From assembly GCF_026157105.1 (NCBI RefSeq), contig NZ_JANPVQ010000001.1, positions 613,501-677,500 on the forward strand: a DNA stretch of 64,000 nucleotides. The letters run 5' to 3'. How positions within the stretch are numbered: the first letter of the stretch is position 1; each line of letters starts with the position of its first letter. Positions 39,522 through 46,523 of this stretch are shown here, one piece after another. The notes below the pieces were generated by a model. It was not told the DNA's origin, ran no database searches, and saw nothing but the letters and a program-made list of their open reading frames with translations. The position numbers and the translations under genes are program-made. The DNA comes from Sphingomicrobium marinum (lineage in GTDB: Bacteria; Pseudomonadota; Alphaproteobacteria; Sphingomonadales; Sphingomonadaceae).

Positions 39522-40896
39522 AAGCTTCCCGATACTTACGCACGACGCGCAGCGCATAGAGATTGAGGATCAGCGTGATGACGAATAGCATCAGGCCGAG
39601 CGCAAAGGCGGCGAGCGTCTTGGCGCTGTCGAATTCCTGGTCACCCGTCAGCAGCTTGACGATCTGCACGGTGACCGTGGTCACGCTTTCGAACGGATTG
39701 ACGGTGAGGTTGGCGGCGAGCCCCGCGGCCATCACCACGATCATGGTTTCGCCGATGGCGCGGCTGACCGCGAGCAGGATACCGCCGACAACGCCCGGCA
39801 GCGCGGCGGGCAGCAGTACGCGCTTGATCGTTTCCGAGGTTGTAGCGCCCATCGCGAGCGAGCCGTCGCGCATCGAGCGCGGCACCGCGGCGATGCTGTC
39901 ATCGGCCATCGAGGAGACGAACGGGATGATCATGATGCCCATGACAAGGCCGGCGGCGAGCGCGCTTTCCGAACTGGCGCTCGAAATGCCCATGGCAACG
40001 CCGACATCGCGGAAGAAGGGGGCCACCGTGATGGCCGCGAAATAGCCGTATACGACAGTCGGGACGCCGGCGAGGATTTCGAGGATCGGCTTGAGCCATT
40101 TGCGCACCCGGCCCGGCGCATACTGGGTCAGGTAGATTGCGCTCATCAGACCGAGCGGAATGGCAACGATCATCGCAATGATCGCGCCGATGAAGATCGT
40201 GCCCCAGAACAGCGGCACCGACCCGAACGCGCCGGACGAGCCGACCTGGTCGGCACGGATCGCGGTCTGCGGCGACCACTGGGTGCCAAAGATGAATTCC
40301 GCGGGGTTTACCATGCTGAAGAAACGCAGCGTCTCAAACAGGAGGGAGAGCACGATGCCAAGCGTGGTCAGGATGGCGATCATCGATGCTGCGATCAGCA
40401 CGCCCATGATCCAGCGCTCGACCGCGTTGCGCGCGCGAAAACTGATGCCGGTCTTGCCCATCGAGAAGAAGAGCCCGACCAGCGCCATCACCAATGCGAT
40501 GCCCGAACCGAGCAGCGTGTAACGCATTCCGGCCGCCTCGAAGATCGGGGCGAGGCCGCGTGCCTGTTCGTTGAAGGCAACGCTCGTGGTCCCGTCCGCG
40601 AAGGCGCGCGCCTCGTTGATGATCGCTTCGCGCTGTAGCGCCGAGTCGGGCAGCATTTCGCCCTGCGGGCTGAGAAGGACTGCCTGCTCCACCAGCCCCG
40701 CCTGGATCGGTGCCCAGATTGCGAGGAAGAAGAGAGCAGGCATTACCGTCCACAAGAAGACGAAGACGCCATGGTAGCCCGGCAGGCTATGCAATGACGT
40801 CCCGTCCTTGCGGAAGGTCTTGGCGCGCGAACGAGCATAGAAGCCCGCCAGCGCGCCAAGTACTGCAATGATGAGTGCAGCTAGTCCAAGGGTCAT
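39514..40896 (-). CDS. pstC: Phosphate ABC transporter permease PstC
   Basis: This 460-residue membrane protein has the permease core near its C-terminus, including EILAGVPTVVYGYFAAITVA and the loop DGSLAMGATTSETIKRVLLP. It also carries an extended N-terminal portion with three hydrophobic segments and a periplasmic stretch, longer than the ~320-residue enterobacterial form, as usual for this clade. It pairs with PstA. It begins 21 bp downstream of the pstS stop. Confidence 0.95.
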   Translation of the reverse strand: MTLGLAALIIAVLGALAGFYARSRAKTFRKDGTSLHSLPGYHGVFVFLWTVMPALFFLAIWAPIQAGLVEQAVLLSPQGEMLPDSALQREAIINEARAFADGTTSVAFNEQARGLAPIFEAAGMRYTLLGSGIALVMALVGLFFSMGKTGISFRARNAVERWIMGVLIAASMIAILTTLGIVLSLLFETLRFFSMVNPAEFIFGTQWSPQTAIRADQVGSSGAFGSVPLFWGTIFIGAIIAMIVAIPLGLMSAIYLTQYAPGRVRKWLKPILEILAGVPTVVYGYFAAITVAPFFRDVGVAMGISSASSESALAAGLVMGIMIIPFVSSMADDSIAAVPRSMRDGSLAMGATTSETIKRVLLPAALPGVVGGILLAVSRAIGETMIVVMAAGLAANLTVNPFESVTTVTVQIVKLLTGDQEFDSAKTLAAFALGLMLFVITLILNLYALRVVRKYREAYD

Positions 40897-40917
40897 GATG
40901 ACGTGTTTCGTCTTTCC

Positions 40918-41955
40918 CTAGTTGAGCTGCTCGGCGGTGAGCTTCGTGCGGCCATCGACCGCCGCGTCCGCACCCGCGCGGCCTTCATCGTTGAGCGGCA
41001 CGAGGCCACGTTCGCGCAAGAGGCCACCGGGCTGCCATGCCGCCTTGTAGGCGTTCATGAAATCCAGCAGCGCGGGCTTCACCGCAATGTGCTGATCCTT
41101 GACGTAGACGTAGAGCATGCGTGCGCCCGGATATTCGAGGCTCGAGATCGAGTTCTCGTCCGGCGTCACGCCATCAAGGGCGAGCGCCTGCAGCTTGTCG
41201 GTATTTTCTTCGAAGAAGCTGTAGCCGAGAATGCCGATCGTGCCGGGGTCGTTCGAGACCTTCTGAACCATCAGGTTGTCATTCTCGCCAGCTTCGACGA
41301 ACACGCCGTCTTCGCGCATCTTGCTGCACACTTCGGCGTGACGGTCTTCATCGACTTCCTCAAGCGCGGCCATTTCCGGATTGCGGTCGCAGCCCACTTC
41401 CATGATCAGTTCGACGAAGCTGTCGCGCGTACCGCTCGTCGGCGGCGGGCCGAGGACGCGGATCGGCTTGTTGGGGAGCGACGGGTCGATGTCCGACCAA
41501 TTCATCGCGGTCTGCTCTTCGCCATACGGGTTGGCCGCGAGCGCCTCATAGACCTGCTGCAGCGTCAGCTCGAAGGGCTCTTCGCTGGTCGCCTGGATCA
41601 GCGTCAGGCCATCGATGCCAATCGGCAGTTCGATGATGTCGGTGACACCAGCGGCCTGGCAATCGGCGAATTCGCTCGGCTTCATGCGACGCGAGGCGTT
41701 GGCCAGATCGGGAAGATCGGCGCCAAGGCCTTCGCAGAAAAGTTTCATCCCCGAACCCGTGCCGGTCGATTCGACGATAACGCTGACATCGGGGTTGGCG
41801 CGGTCGAACTGTTCGCCGACGGCGGTGGTGAAGGGATATACGGTCGACGAGCCGACGGCCTTTATCGAGGTGGCGGCGGCGTCGCTGCCGCTATTGCCAC
41901 CACTGCAAGCAGCGGCAAGCGCGACGAATGGAAGCGCGAAAAGCAGCTTCATCAT
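40918..41955 (-). CDS. pstS: Phosphate-binding lipoprotein PstS
   Basis: Started at the ATG at 41955, with AAGGAG 8 nt upstream, the 345-residue protein has a lipoprotein signal (MMKLLFALPFVALAAAC). The phosphate-binding loops include KAVGSSTVYPFTTAVGEQF and VESTGTGSGMKLFC, and PPPTSGTRDSFVELI is the third contact segment. It captures phosphate in the periplasm for PstCAB. A three-unit Pho box 80 bp upstream indicates PhoB control. Confidence 0.96.
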   Translation of the reverse strand: MMKLLFALPFVALAAACSGGNSGSDAAATSIKAVGSSTVYPFTTAVGEQFDRANPDVSVIVESTGTGSGMKLFCEGLGADLPDLANASRRMKPSEFADCQAAGVTDIIELPIGIDGLTLIQATSEEPFELTLQQVYEALAANPYGEEQTAMNWSDIDPSLPNKPIRVLGPPPTSGTRDSFVELIMEVGCDRNPEMAALEEVDEDRHAEVCSKMREDGVFVEAGENDNLMVQKVSNDPGTIGILGYSFFEENTDKLQALALDGVTPDENSISSLEYPGARMLYVYVKDQHIAVKPALLDFMNAYKAAWQPGGLLRERGLVPLNDEGRAGADAAVDGRTKLTAEQLN

Positions 41956-42034
41956 TATGTTTGCTCCTTGAATTTCTTCTGCCCCAGTATCGCTCGGGCC
42001 CGTGAGCGCCCTAGCGGGCCGTGCCACTGCCTGT

Positions 42035-42062
42035 GTGACGCTGTGATTGCAGTTTCATGACA
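42035..42062 (-). promoter_or_regulatory. Pho box (three 11-bp units) upstream of pstS
   Basis: On the minus strand three PhoB half-site units occur at exact 11-bp spacing: TGTCAT (42062-42057), TGCAAT (42051-42046) and CGTCAC (42040-42035). The first is a perfect match to the known TGTCAT half-site and the others fit a degenerate form. The site lies between the phoR stop and the pstS start, 80 bp before pstS, which suits activation of the pst operon by PhoB. Confidence 0.75.
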
Positions 42063-42090
42063 CCAGCCAAGCTTTTTCGTGACCGCGGTC

Positions 42091-43107
42091 CTAGGGCCCG
42101 ATGCGCGTGGCATCGCGGGGCAGCGGAAGATCCACCGTGACCCGCGTTCCCGCCCCCGGCGCCGAGGCGATATCGAGCGTTCCGCGATGGCGCTCGACGA
42201 TATGTTTGACGATGGCGAGCCCGAGCCCGGTGCCGCCTTTTTCGCGGCTACGCGCGGCATCGACGCGGTAGAAGCGCTCGGTCAGTCGCGGCAGATGTTC
42301 GGGCGCAATCCCGTCGCCATCATCGCGAACCACGAGGCGCACCCGATCGCGAGTGCGCGCCACGCTCACCTCGACGGCGTTGCTCGTCTCGTTGCAGCCG
42401 TAGCGGATGGCATTGGCGATAAGATTGTCGATCAGTTGTTCGATTTGCGCCGTGTCCGCGGTGATCGGCGGGATATCGCTTTCGACATCGAGTGTGATCC
42501 GACAATCGCGGCGCTGCGCCAGCTCGGCGAGATTGTCGACGGCATCGGCGGCAACCGCGCCAAGATCGACCTTGTCGCGCGGCGCCACGAAGCGATGCGA
42601 TTCGATACGCGACAGGCCCATGAGGTCTTCGACGATTTGCAGCATGCGCTGCGATTCCTGGCGGATGGTCTTGGCAAACTTGCGCCGCAACTTCTTGTCG
42701 CGCACGGCGTCTTCGGCGAGCGTTTCGGCATATCCCATGATGGTCGCCAGCGGCGTGCGTAGTTCATGACTGGCGTTGGCGACGAAATCGACGCGCATCC
42801 GCTCGGCAGCGCGGGCGGCGGCGCGATCGACCAGCCTGACCAGCATGTCGTGATCGCCGATCGGCTGCACGATGACGTGCCAGGGTCGCTCGGTCCGGCC
42901 GATCCCCTCGACGTCGATCTCCGCAGCTTCGCGTTGCTCGAGAAGTTCGAGTACTTCGGGATGGCGGATCGCGAGGCGGATATCGGCATCGACGATGCGC
43001 TGGCCCAGCAGGTCACGGGCGACGATGTTGGCGGTCTTGATCCGCTGGCCGTTGACCACGAGCAGCGGGTCTTCGAACGCGTCCAGGATGGATTCGGCGA
43101 TGCCCAT
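42091..43107 (-). CDS. phoR: Phosphate regulon sensor histidine kinase PhoR
   Basis: The 338-residue kinase has a PAS-like N-terminal region (ILDAFEDPLLVVNGQRIKTA). The dimerisation helix has VANASHELRTPLATIMGYAE with the phospho-accepting histidine. The ATPase domain has LIANAIRYGC (N box), VRDDGDGIAPEHLPRLTERF (G1/F box) and EKGGTGLGLAIVKHIVERH (G2). It phosphorylates PhoB. No transmembrane helix is visible at the N-terminus of this frame, which is unusual for PhoR; membrane contact may be through PhoU/Pst. Confidence 0.92.
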   Translation of the reverse strand: MGIAESILDAFEDPLLVVNGQRIKTANIVARDLLGQRIVDADIRLAIRHPEVLELLEQREAAEIDVEGIGRTERPWHVIVQPIGDHDMLVRLVDRAAARAAERMRVDFVANASHELRTPLATIMGYAETLAEDAVRDKKLRRKFAKTIRQESQRMLQIVEDLMGLSRIESHRFVAPRDKVDLGAVAADAVDNLAELAQRRDCRITLDVESDIPPITADTAQIEQLIDNLIANAIRYGCNETSNAVEVSVARTRDRVRLVVRDDGDGIAPEHLPRLTERFYRVDAARSREKGGTGLGLAIVKHIVERHRGTLDIASAPGAGTRVTVDLPLPRDATRIGP

Positions 43108-43116
43108 GGGGCCGCC

Positions 43117-43560
43117 CTATACTGACGCGGCGTCCGATTCCAGTTGGGTTTGGCGAAGGCGCTTATGGCCTCGCCACGTGCCGATCGCCAGAATGAACAG
43201 GATCGGGTAACTCCAGAAGACCAAGGCTGCCCCATAGGCCTGCGGCAGGAGGTCGAAGTTGATGGTCTTGAACAGGTGGCCGAAGGTCGTCGTCAATTGC
43301 AGTCCGGCGATCCACAGCGGCCAGAAACGCTTCGTATGCAGCGCTACCCAGACAAACCCCAGCAGCATTGTCGTATCGACGATAACAACGCCGAGTTCGA
43401 TACTGTCATAGCGTTGTTCGAGGGGCGATATCAGGAATTTGGTGGCCAGGACTCCGGCGATGCACATCGCCGCGACCAGTCGTTCCTCACGCCCACCGCG
43501 CAAAAACGCGTAGGCGCAGATGATGGCCAGTACAGGCACAAAGATCGATGGTCCCAGCAT
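43117..43560 (-). CDS. Small multi-pass membrane protein
   Basis: This 147-residue protein has about five hydrophobic segments (for example FVPVLAIICAYAFLRG, VVIVDTTMLLGFVWVAL, LVFWSYPILFILAIG) and a basic C-terminus. I recognise no family motif. It is 9 bp upstream of phoR in the same direction and may be co-transcribed with it. There is no sequence sign of a role in phosphate sensing. Confidence 0.7.
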   Translation of the reverse strand: MLGPSIFVPVLAIICAYAFLRGGREERLVAAMCIAGVLATKFLISPLEQRYDSIELGVVIVDTTMLLGFVWVALHTKRFWPLWIAGLQLTTTFGHLFKTINFDLLPQAYGAALVFWSYPILFILAIGTWRGHKRLRQTQLESDAASV

Positions 43561-43614
43561 TGCTCGTTGTTATCGGGCCATGACCGTGCATGGCCCGATA
43601 AGCATCCTCCTCGT

Positions 43615-43956
43615 TTAGGCGACGACGCGCAGTTCAGCGCTACCGGTCGGCGGGCATTCTTCGGCGTCACCGAAGCTGGTGGTGCGCAGGCCCGGTACTT
43701 CCTGCTTGGTGGCTTTGAGAATCTGGTGCGCATCGGCCATGCCGCCGCGTGCTTCGACCAGTCCGTTGAGCGCAGCGGCAACCTTGGCGAGCGCTTCATG
43801 ACCGGTTCCCGTGGCGACGCGGGCGGTGGCGCGGGCGCGGATCATGCGGCCCTGCAGCTCTGCCAATTCCTCGAGCGCGGTTTCGATCGTGTCTTCGACA
43901 ACGCGGATCTGGGTGGCGACTTCGTAGGCGGCGTTTTCAATCTGGTGCTTGCGCAT
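43615..43956 (-). CDS. Hypothetical helical protein
   Basis: I start at the ATG at 43956 because GGGAGT lies 7 nt upstream; the frame is open further 5' but without protein-like content. The 113-residue product is helical and Ala/Glu-rich (YEVATQIRVVEDTIETALEE ... GRMIRARATARVATGTGHEA), suggesting a coiled coil or bundle. It ends ELRVVA. No family is recognised. It lies downstream of the LuxR-type regulator gene with a 49-bp gap. Confidence 0.65.
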   Translation of the reverse strand: MRKHQIENAAYEVATQIRVVEDTIETALEELAELQGRMIRARATARVATGTGHEALAKVAAALNGLVEARGGMADAHQILKATKQEVPGLRTTSFGDAEECPPTGSAELRVVA

Positions 43957-44005
43957 ATTTAATACTCCCAATGGTTGGGAGCCTATTAAACGATGGATGC
44001 GGCGA

Positions 44006-44563
44006 TCAGCTTCCCAGCAGCCGCGCAAGGCTTTCCAATCCGGCGAGATACATGCCGGCGGAAAATGCGGCGCCAATCGCGATCAAGACGATCCAGAGCA
44101 ATCGCGTTGCGACGCTCATTTCGTTGCGGGGACGGCTCCCTGTTGCAAACGGCAGTGGCAGGGAGAACCGGGACGCCGTGACGTCCTGCTCGGTTTGAGA
44201 CGCCCCGAACCCGGAACTCCCTGCGTGGCCAGCGTGCCGAATCTGTGTGCCGGCCACAGCCTCCAAATGGGCGGGATCCGTGGTTTCGGGAATGTACGAT
44301 GTTTGATGTATCAACCGTTGATATGGGCCTTCCACCGCCTCGACCATGCGGGCAGCTTCGGTTCGGCGCGAGACGCCCAGGGTTTGCAAGGCGATGCGGA
44401 TGCGCTGATCGACCGTATGCGGAGAAATATCCAGCTCTGCGGCGATTTCCTTGGACGACATGTGGTTGGCGACGAGGCGAAGACAGTCAAGCTGCCCATC
44501 GCTGAGTTTTCCAACCCGCGCTGCTGCTTCGCTATGATCTTGGCACTCGGCCATCATGGTCAT
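44006..44563 (-). CDS. LuxR-type HTH regulator with C-terminal membrane helix
   Basis: Started at the ATG at 44563 (GGGAAG 6 nt upstream), the 185-residue protein has its LuxR/GerE helix-turn-helix at the N-terminus: KLSDGQLDCLRLVANHMSSK followed by EIAAELDISPHTVDQRIRIA (about residues 18-57). A variable linker leads to a hydrophobic helix at the C-terminus (VATRLLWIVLIAIGAAFSAG, about residues 153-172). It therefore looks like a membrane-tethered transcription factor, the reverse of the usual sensor-first LuxR order. The ligand and targets are unknown. Confidence 0.82.
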   Translation of the reverse strand: MTMMAECQDHSEAAARVGKLSDGQLDCLRLVANHMSSKEIAAELDISPHTVDQRIRIALQTLGVSRRTEAARMVEAVEGPYQRLIHQTSYIPETTDPAHLEAVAGTQIRHAGHAGSSGFGASQTEQDVTASRFSLPLPFATGSRPRNEMSVATRLLWIVLIAIGAAFSAGMYLAGLESLARLLGS

Positions 44564-44855
44564 CCGTATCTTCCCATGCACACAACGCAACTCAACACCC
44601 GAAAGTGCCAATTGCGATAAAACGGGTAATCCCCCTTGGCCATCGTTCTACGGCAATTATCCGATTCGGGCCATGCGCCAAATTTAACCGGCATATAAAC
44701 TTCGATAACCTTACAACGCTGCAATCGAACAATTTGTGCCAACACGGCGACCAAATGTCCGTATTGACGGCTGTGTCTAGCCTTGCCGTTGGGGCAACAA
44801 TGTGGCGGAGCCGCATCGCGCTTAACGCGTGCTGATCGAGCTTGGCGCGAGGTGG

Positions 44856-44941
44856 TGGTGGACAGGGCTGGATTCGAACCAGCGTACGCTTGCGCGGGCA
44901 GATTTACAGTCTGCTGCCTTTAACCACTCGGCCACCTGTCC
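44856..44941 (-). tRNA. tRNA-Tyr(GTA)
   Basis: The 86-nt minus-strand sequence folds as a class II tRNA. The acceptor arms GGACAGG and CCTGTCC pair, and an encoded CCA ends at 44856. The anticodon loop is CTGTAAA with anticodon GTA, and a long variable arm and GGTTCGAATCC T-arm are present. It lies 100 bp from tRNA-Gly in the same direction, so the two are likely one transcript. Confidence 0.97.
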
Positions 44942-45041
44942 ACAGATGTAAGGCAGGCGCGCCATTTGGCGGGCCGCGCCGCGACTGTCAACCGCTAGAA
45001 GTAAGGACGGCTGATGCCGCTGCCCTACAGATCGGTTTTGG

Positions 45042-45115
45042 TGGAGCGGGTAGCGGGAATCGAACCCGCATATTTAGCTTGGAAGGCTAATGTTCTACCA
45101 TTGAACTATACCCGC
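45042..45115 (-). tRNA. tRNA-Gly(TCC)
   Basis: The 74-nt minus-strand sequence has acceptor arms GCGGGTA and TACCCGC, an anticodon loop CTTCCAA giving TCC, the T-arm GGTTCGATTCC and an encoded CCA. It reads GGA (and GGG) glycine codons. It is upstream of tRNA-Tyr in transcription order. Confidence 0.97.
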
Positions 45116-45167
45116 TCACAGGCGCGAGGCGCGGCTTTGCCAAAGCTGGGCCGCCGGGTCAACGATT

Positions 45168-45491
45168 TCAGTCGGCAAGCGTGACGAGCAGGGCAATGGC
45201 AGACGCGCACAAACTGAAGGCAATCAACAGGATGAGCGGCACGGTGTAGCGCGCATTGTCCTGGCGATCGAGCTTGTTGCGGCCCTTCTCGGTAAGGAAA
45301 AAGTGACCCTTGCCAGTCTTCTCGACAAGCCCGTGTTTAATCAGGCCGTCAAAGATCTTGCCCTTGCCGCCATCCGGCCGCTGGTAGGCAGTCGCGGTGT
45401 CGCGCCGGGTGGCGCCCGCTTCGCGCAGCTCGGTCATGATTGCCTTTTGCGTGGCCGCGATCTGCGCGGCGACGATGGCGCCGGCGTTCAT
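45168..45491 (-). CDS. Small protein with C-terminal membrane helix
   Basis: This 107-residue protein has an N-terminal helical/winged-helix-like part (GKIFDGLIKHGLVEKTGKGH followed by FFLTEKGRNKL, about residues 44-74) and a C-terminal hydrophobic helix (VPLILLIAFSLCASAIALLV). The first part resembles DNA-binding winged helices in pattern only. It overlaps the end of the upstream prolyl aminopeptidase gene by 4 bp (ATGA), so the two are translationally coupled. Confidence 0.65.
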   Translation of the reverse strand: MNAGAIVAAQIAATQKAIMTELREAGATRRDTATAYQRPDGGKGKIFDGLIKHGLVEKTGKGHFFLTEKGRNKLDRQDNARYTVPLILLIAFSLCASAIALLVTLAD

Positions 45492-46447
45492 CGATCCTTC
45501 CCGGCGAAGTGATCGGTCGCCCTGATGAGCCCGTCGAGGATGCCGGGCTCGGAATAGAGATGTCCGCCGTCGGGAACGATATTGAGCTCGACCTCGGGCC
45601 AGGCCTGCTTCAGTTCCCAGGCTGAGCGTGGCGGGGTGCAGCTGTCATGGCGCCCCTGCACGATCACGCCCGGAATGTGACGGATCCTGTCGACATTGGC
45701 GAGCAGTTGGCCTTCATCGAGGAAACAGTTGTGGCGCATGTAATGGTTTTCGATCCGTGCCATCGCGATCGCCTGGTGCGGATCGTCGAAATGGGCAAGC
45801 GTCTCCTCGCTCGGTAGCAGCGTCACGGTGACGCCTTCCCACCGCGCCCAGGCGCGCGCGGCTTCCAGCTTCTTGTCCTCATCGTCACCGGTGAGGATAT
45901 GATGGAAAGCGGTGATCGGGTCGTCGCGGCCGTCTTCGGGCAGGACGGCGAGAAATTTCATGAACTCGTCGGGGTATATTTCCGACGCGCCCTTTTTGAA
46001 GAGCCAGTCATATTCATATTGATCGCCGAAAAAGATGCCGCGCAGGATGATTTCGGTGGCGCGTTCGGGATGCGCCTGGCTGTAGGCGAGGCTCAGCGTG
46101 GATCCCCAGCTACCGCCAAACACCTGCCATTTTTCATGCCCGCACATTTCGCGCAGCTTCTCGATGTCCGCGATGAGGTGCTGGGTGGTGTTGTTCTCGA
46201 GGCTGGCAAACGGCGTCGAGCGGCCGCAGCCGCGCTGTTCGAACAGCAGGATATCGTAGAGTTCGGGATTCCACTGGCCGCGCTGGCCCTCGCTGATCCC
46301 GCCGCCGGGGCCGCCGTGAAGAAAGACGGCCGGCTTGGCGCCCGGCGTCCCGACGCGTTCCCAATAGAGGCTGTGGCCGTCACCGACATCGAGCATACCC
46401 GTCTCATAGGGTTCGGGAGAAGGGTAAAGCGTACGGCGTTCGGTCAT
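45488..46447 (-). CDS. pip: Proline iminopeptidase (prolyl aminopeptidase)
   Basis: This 319-residue alpha/beta hydrolase starts TERRTLYPSPEPYETGMLDV and has the oxyanion motif VFLHGGPGGG (about residues 41-50). The nucleophile elbow is FGGSWGSTLSLAY with the catalytic serine, the acid segment is VIVQGRHDSCTPPRSAWEL, and the catalytic histidine is in VPDGGHLYSEPG. It removes N-terminal proline from peptides. The length and motif spacing match the S33 family. Confidence 0.95.
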   Translation of the reverse strand: MTERRTLYPSPEPYETGMLDVGDGHSLYWERVGTPGAKPAVFLHGGPGGGISEGQRGQWNPELYDILLFEQRGCGRSTPFASLENNTTQHLIADIEKLREMCGHEKWQVFGGSWGSTLSLAYSQAHPERATEIILRGIFFGDQYEYDWLFKKGASEIYPDEFMKFLAVLPEDGRDDPITAFHHILTGDDEDKKLEAARAWARWEGVTVTLLPSEETLAHFDDPHQAIAMARIENHYMRHNCFLDEGQLLANVDRIRHIPGVIVQGRHDSCTPPRSAWELKQAWPEVELNIVPDGGHLYSEPGILDGLIRATDHFAGKDR

Positions 46448-46464
46448 GTTGGCTCCGGCAAATG

Positions 46465-46503
46465 AAAAGGGCGGCGCTTGCCTAGCGCAAGCACCGCCCC
46501 TTT
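46465..46503 (-). terminator. Rho-independent terminator after the TonB receptor gene
   Basis: Arms GGGCGGCGCTTGC and GCAAGCACCGCCC pair with one mismatch around a short CTAGC-type loop. On the minus strand the hairpin is followed by TTTTCATTT. It lies between the receptor stop and the pip start and should end the receptor transcript. Confidence 0.75.
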
Positions 46504-46523
46504 GCGAGCCTGTGTGGGAGCGC

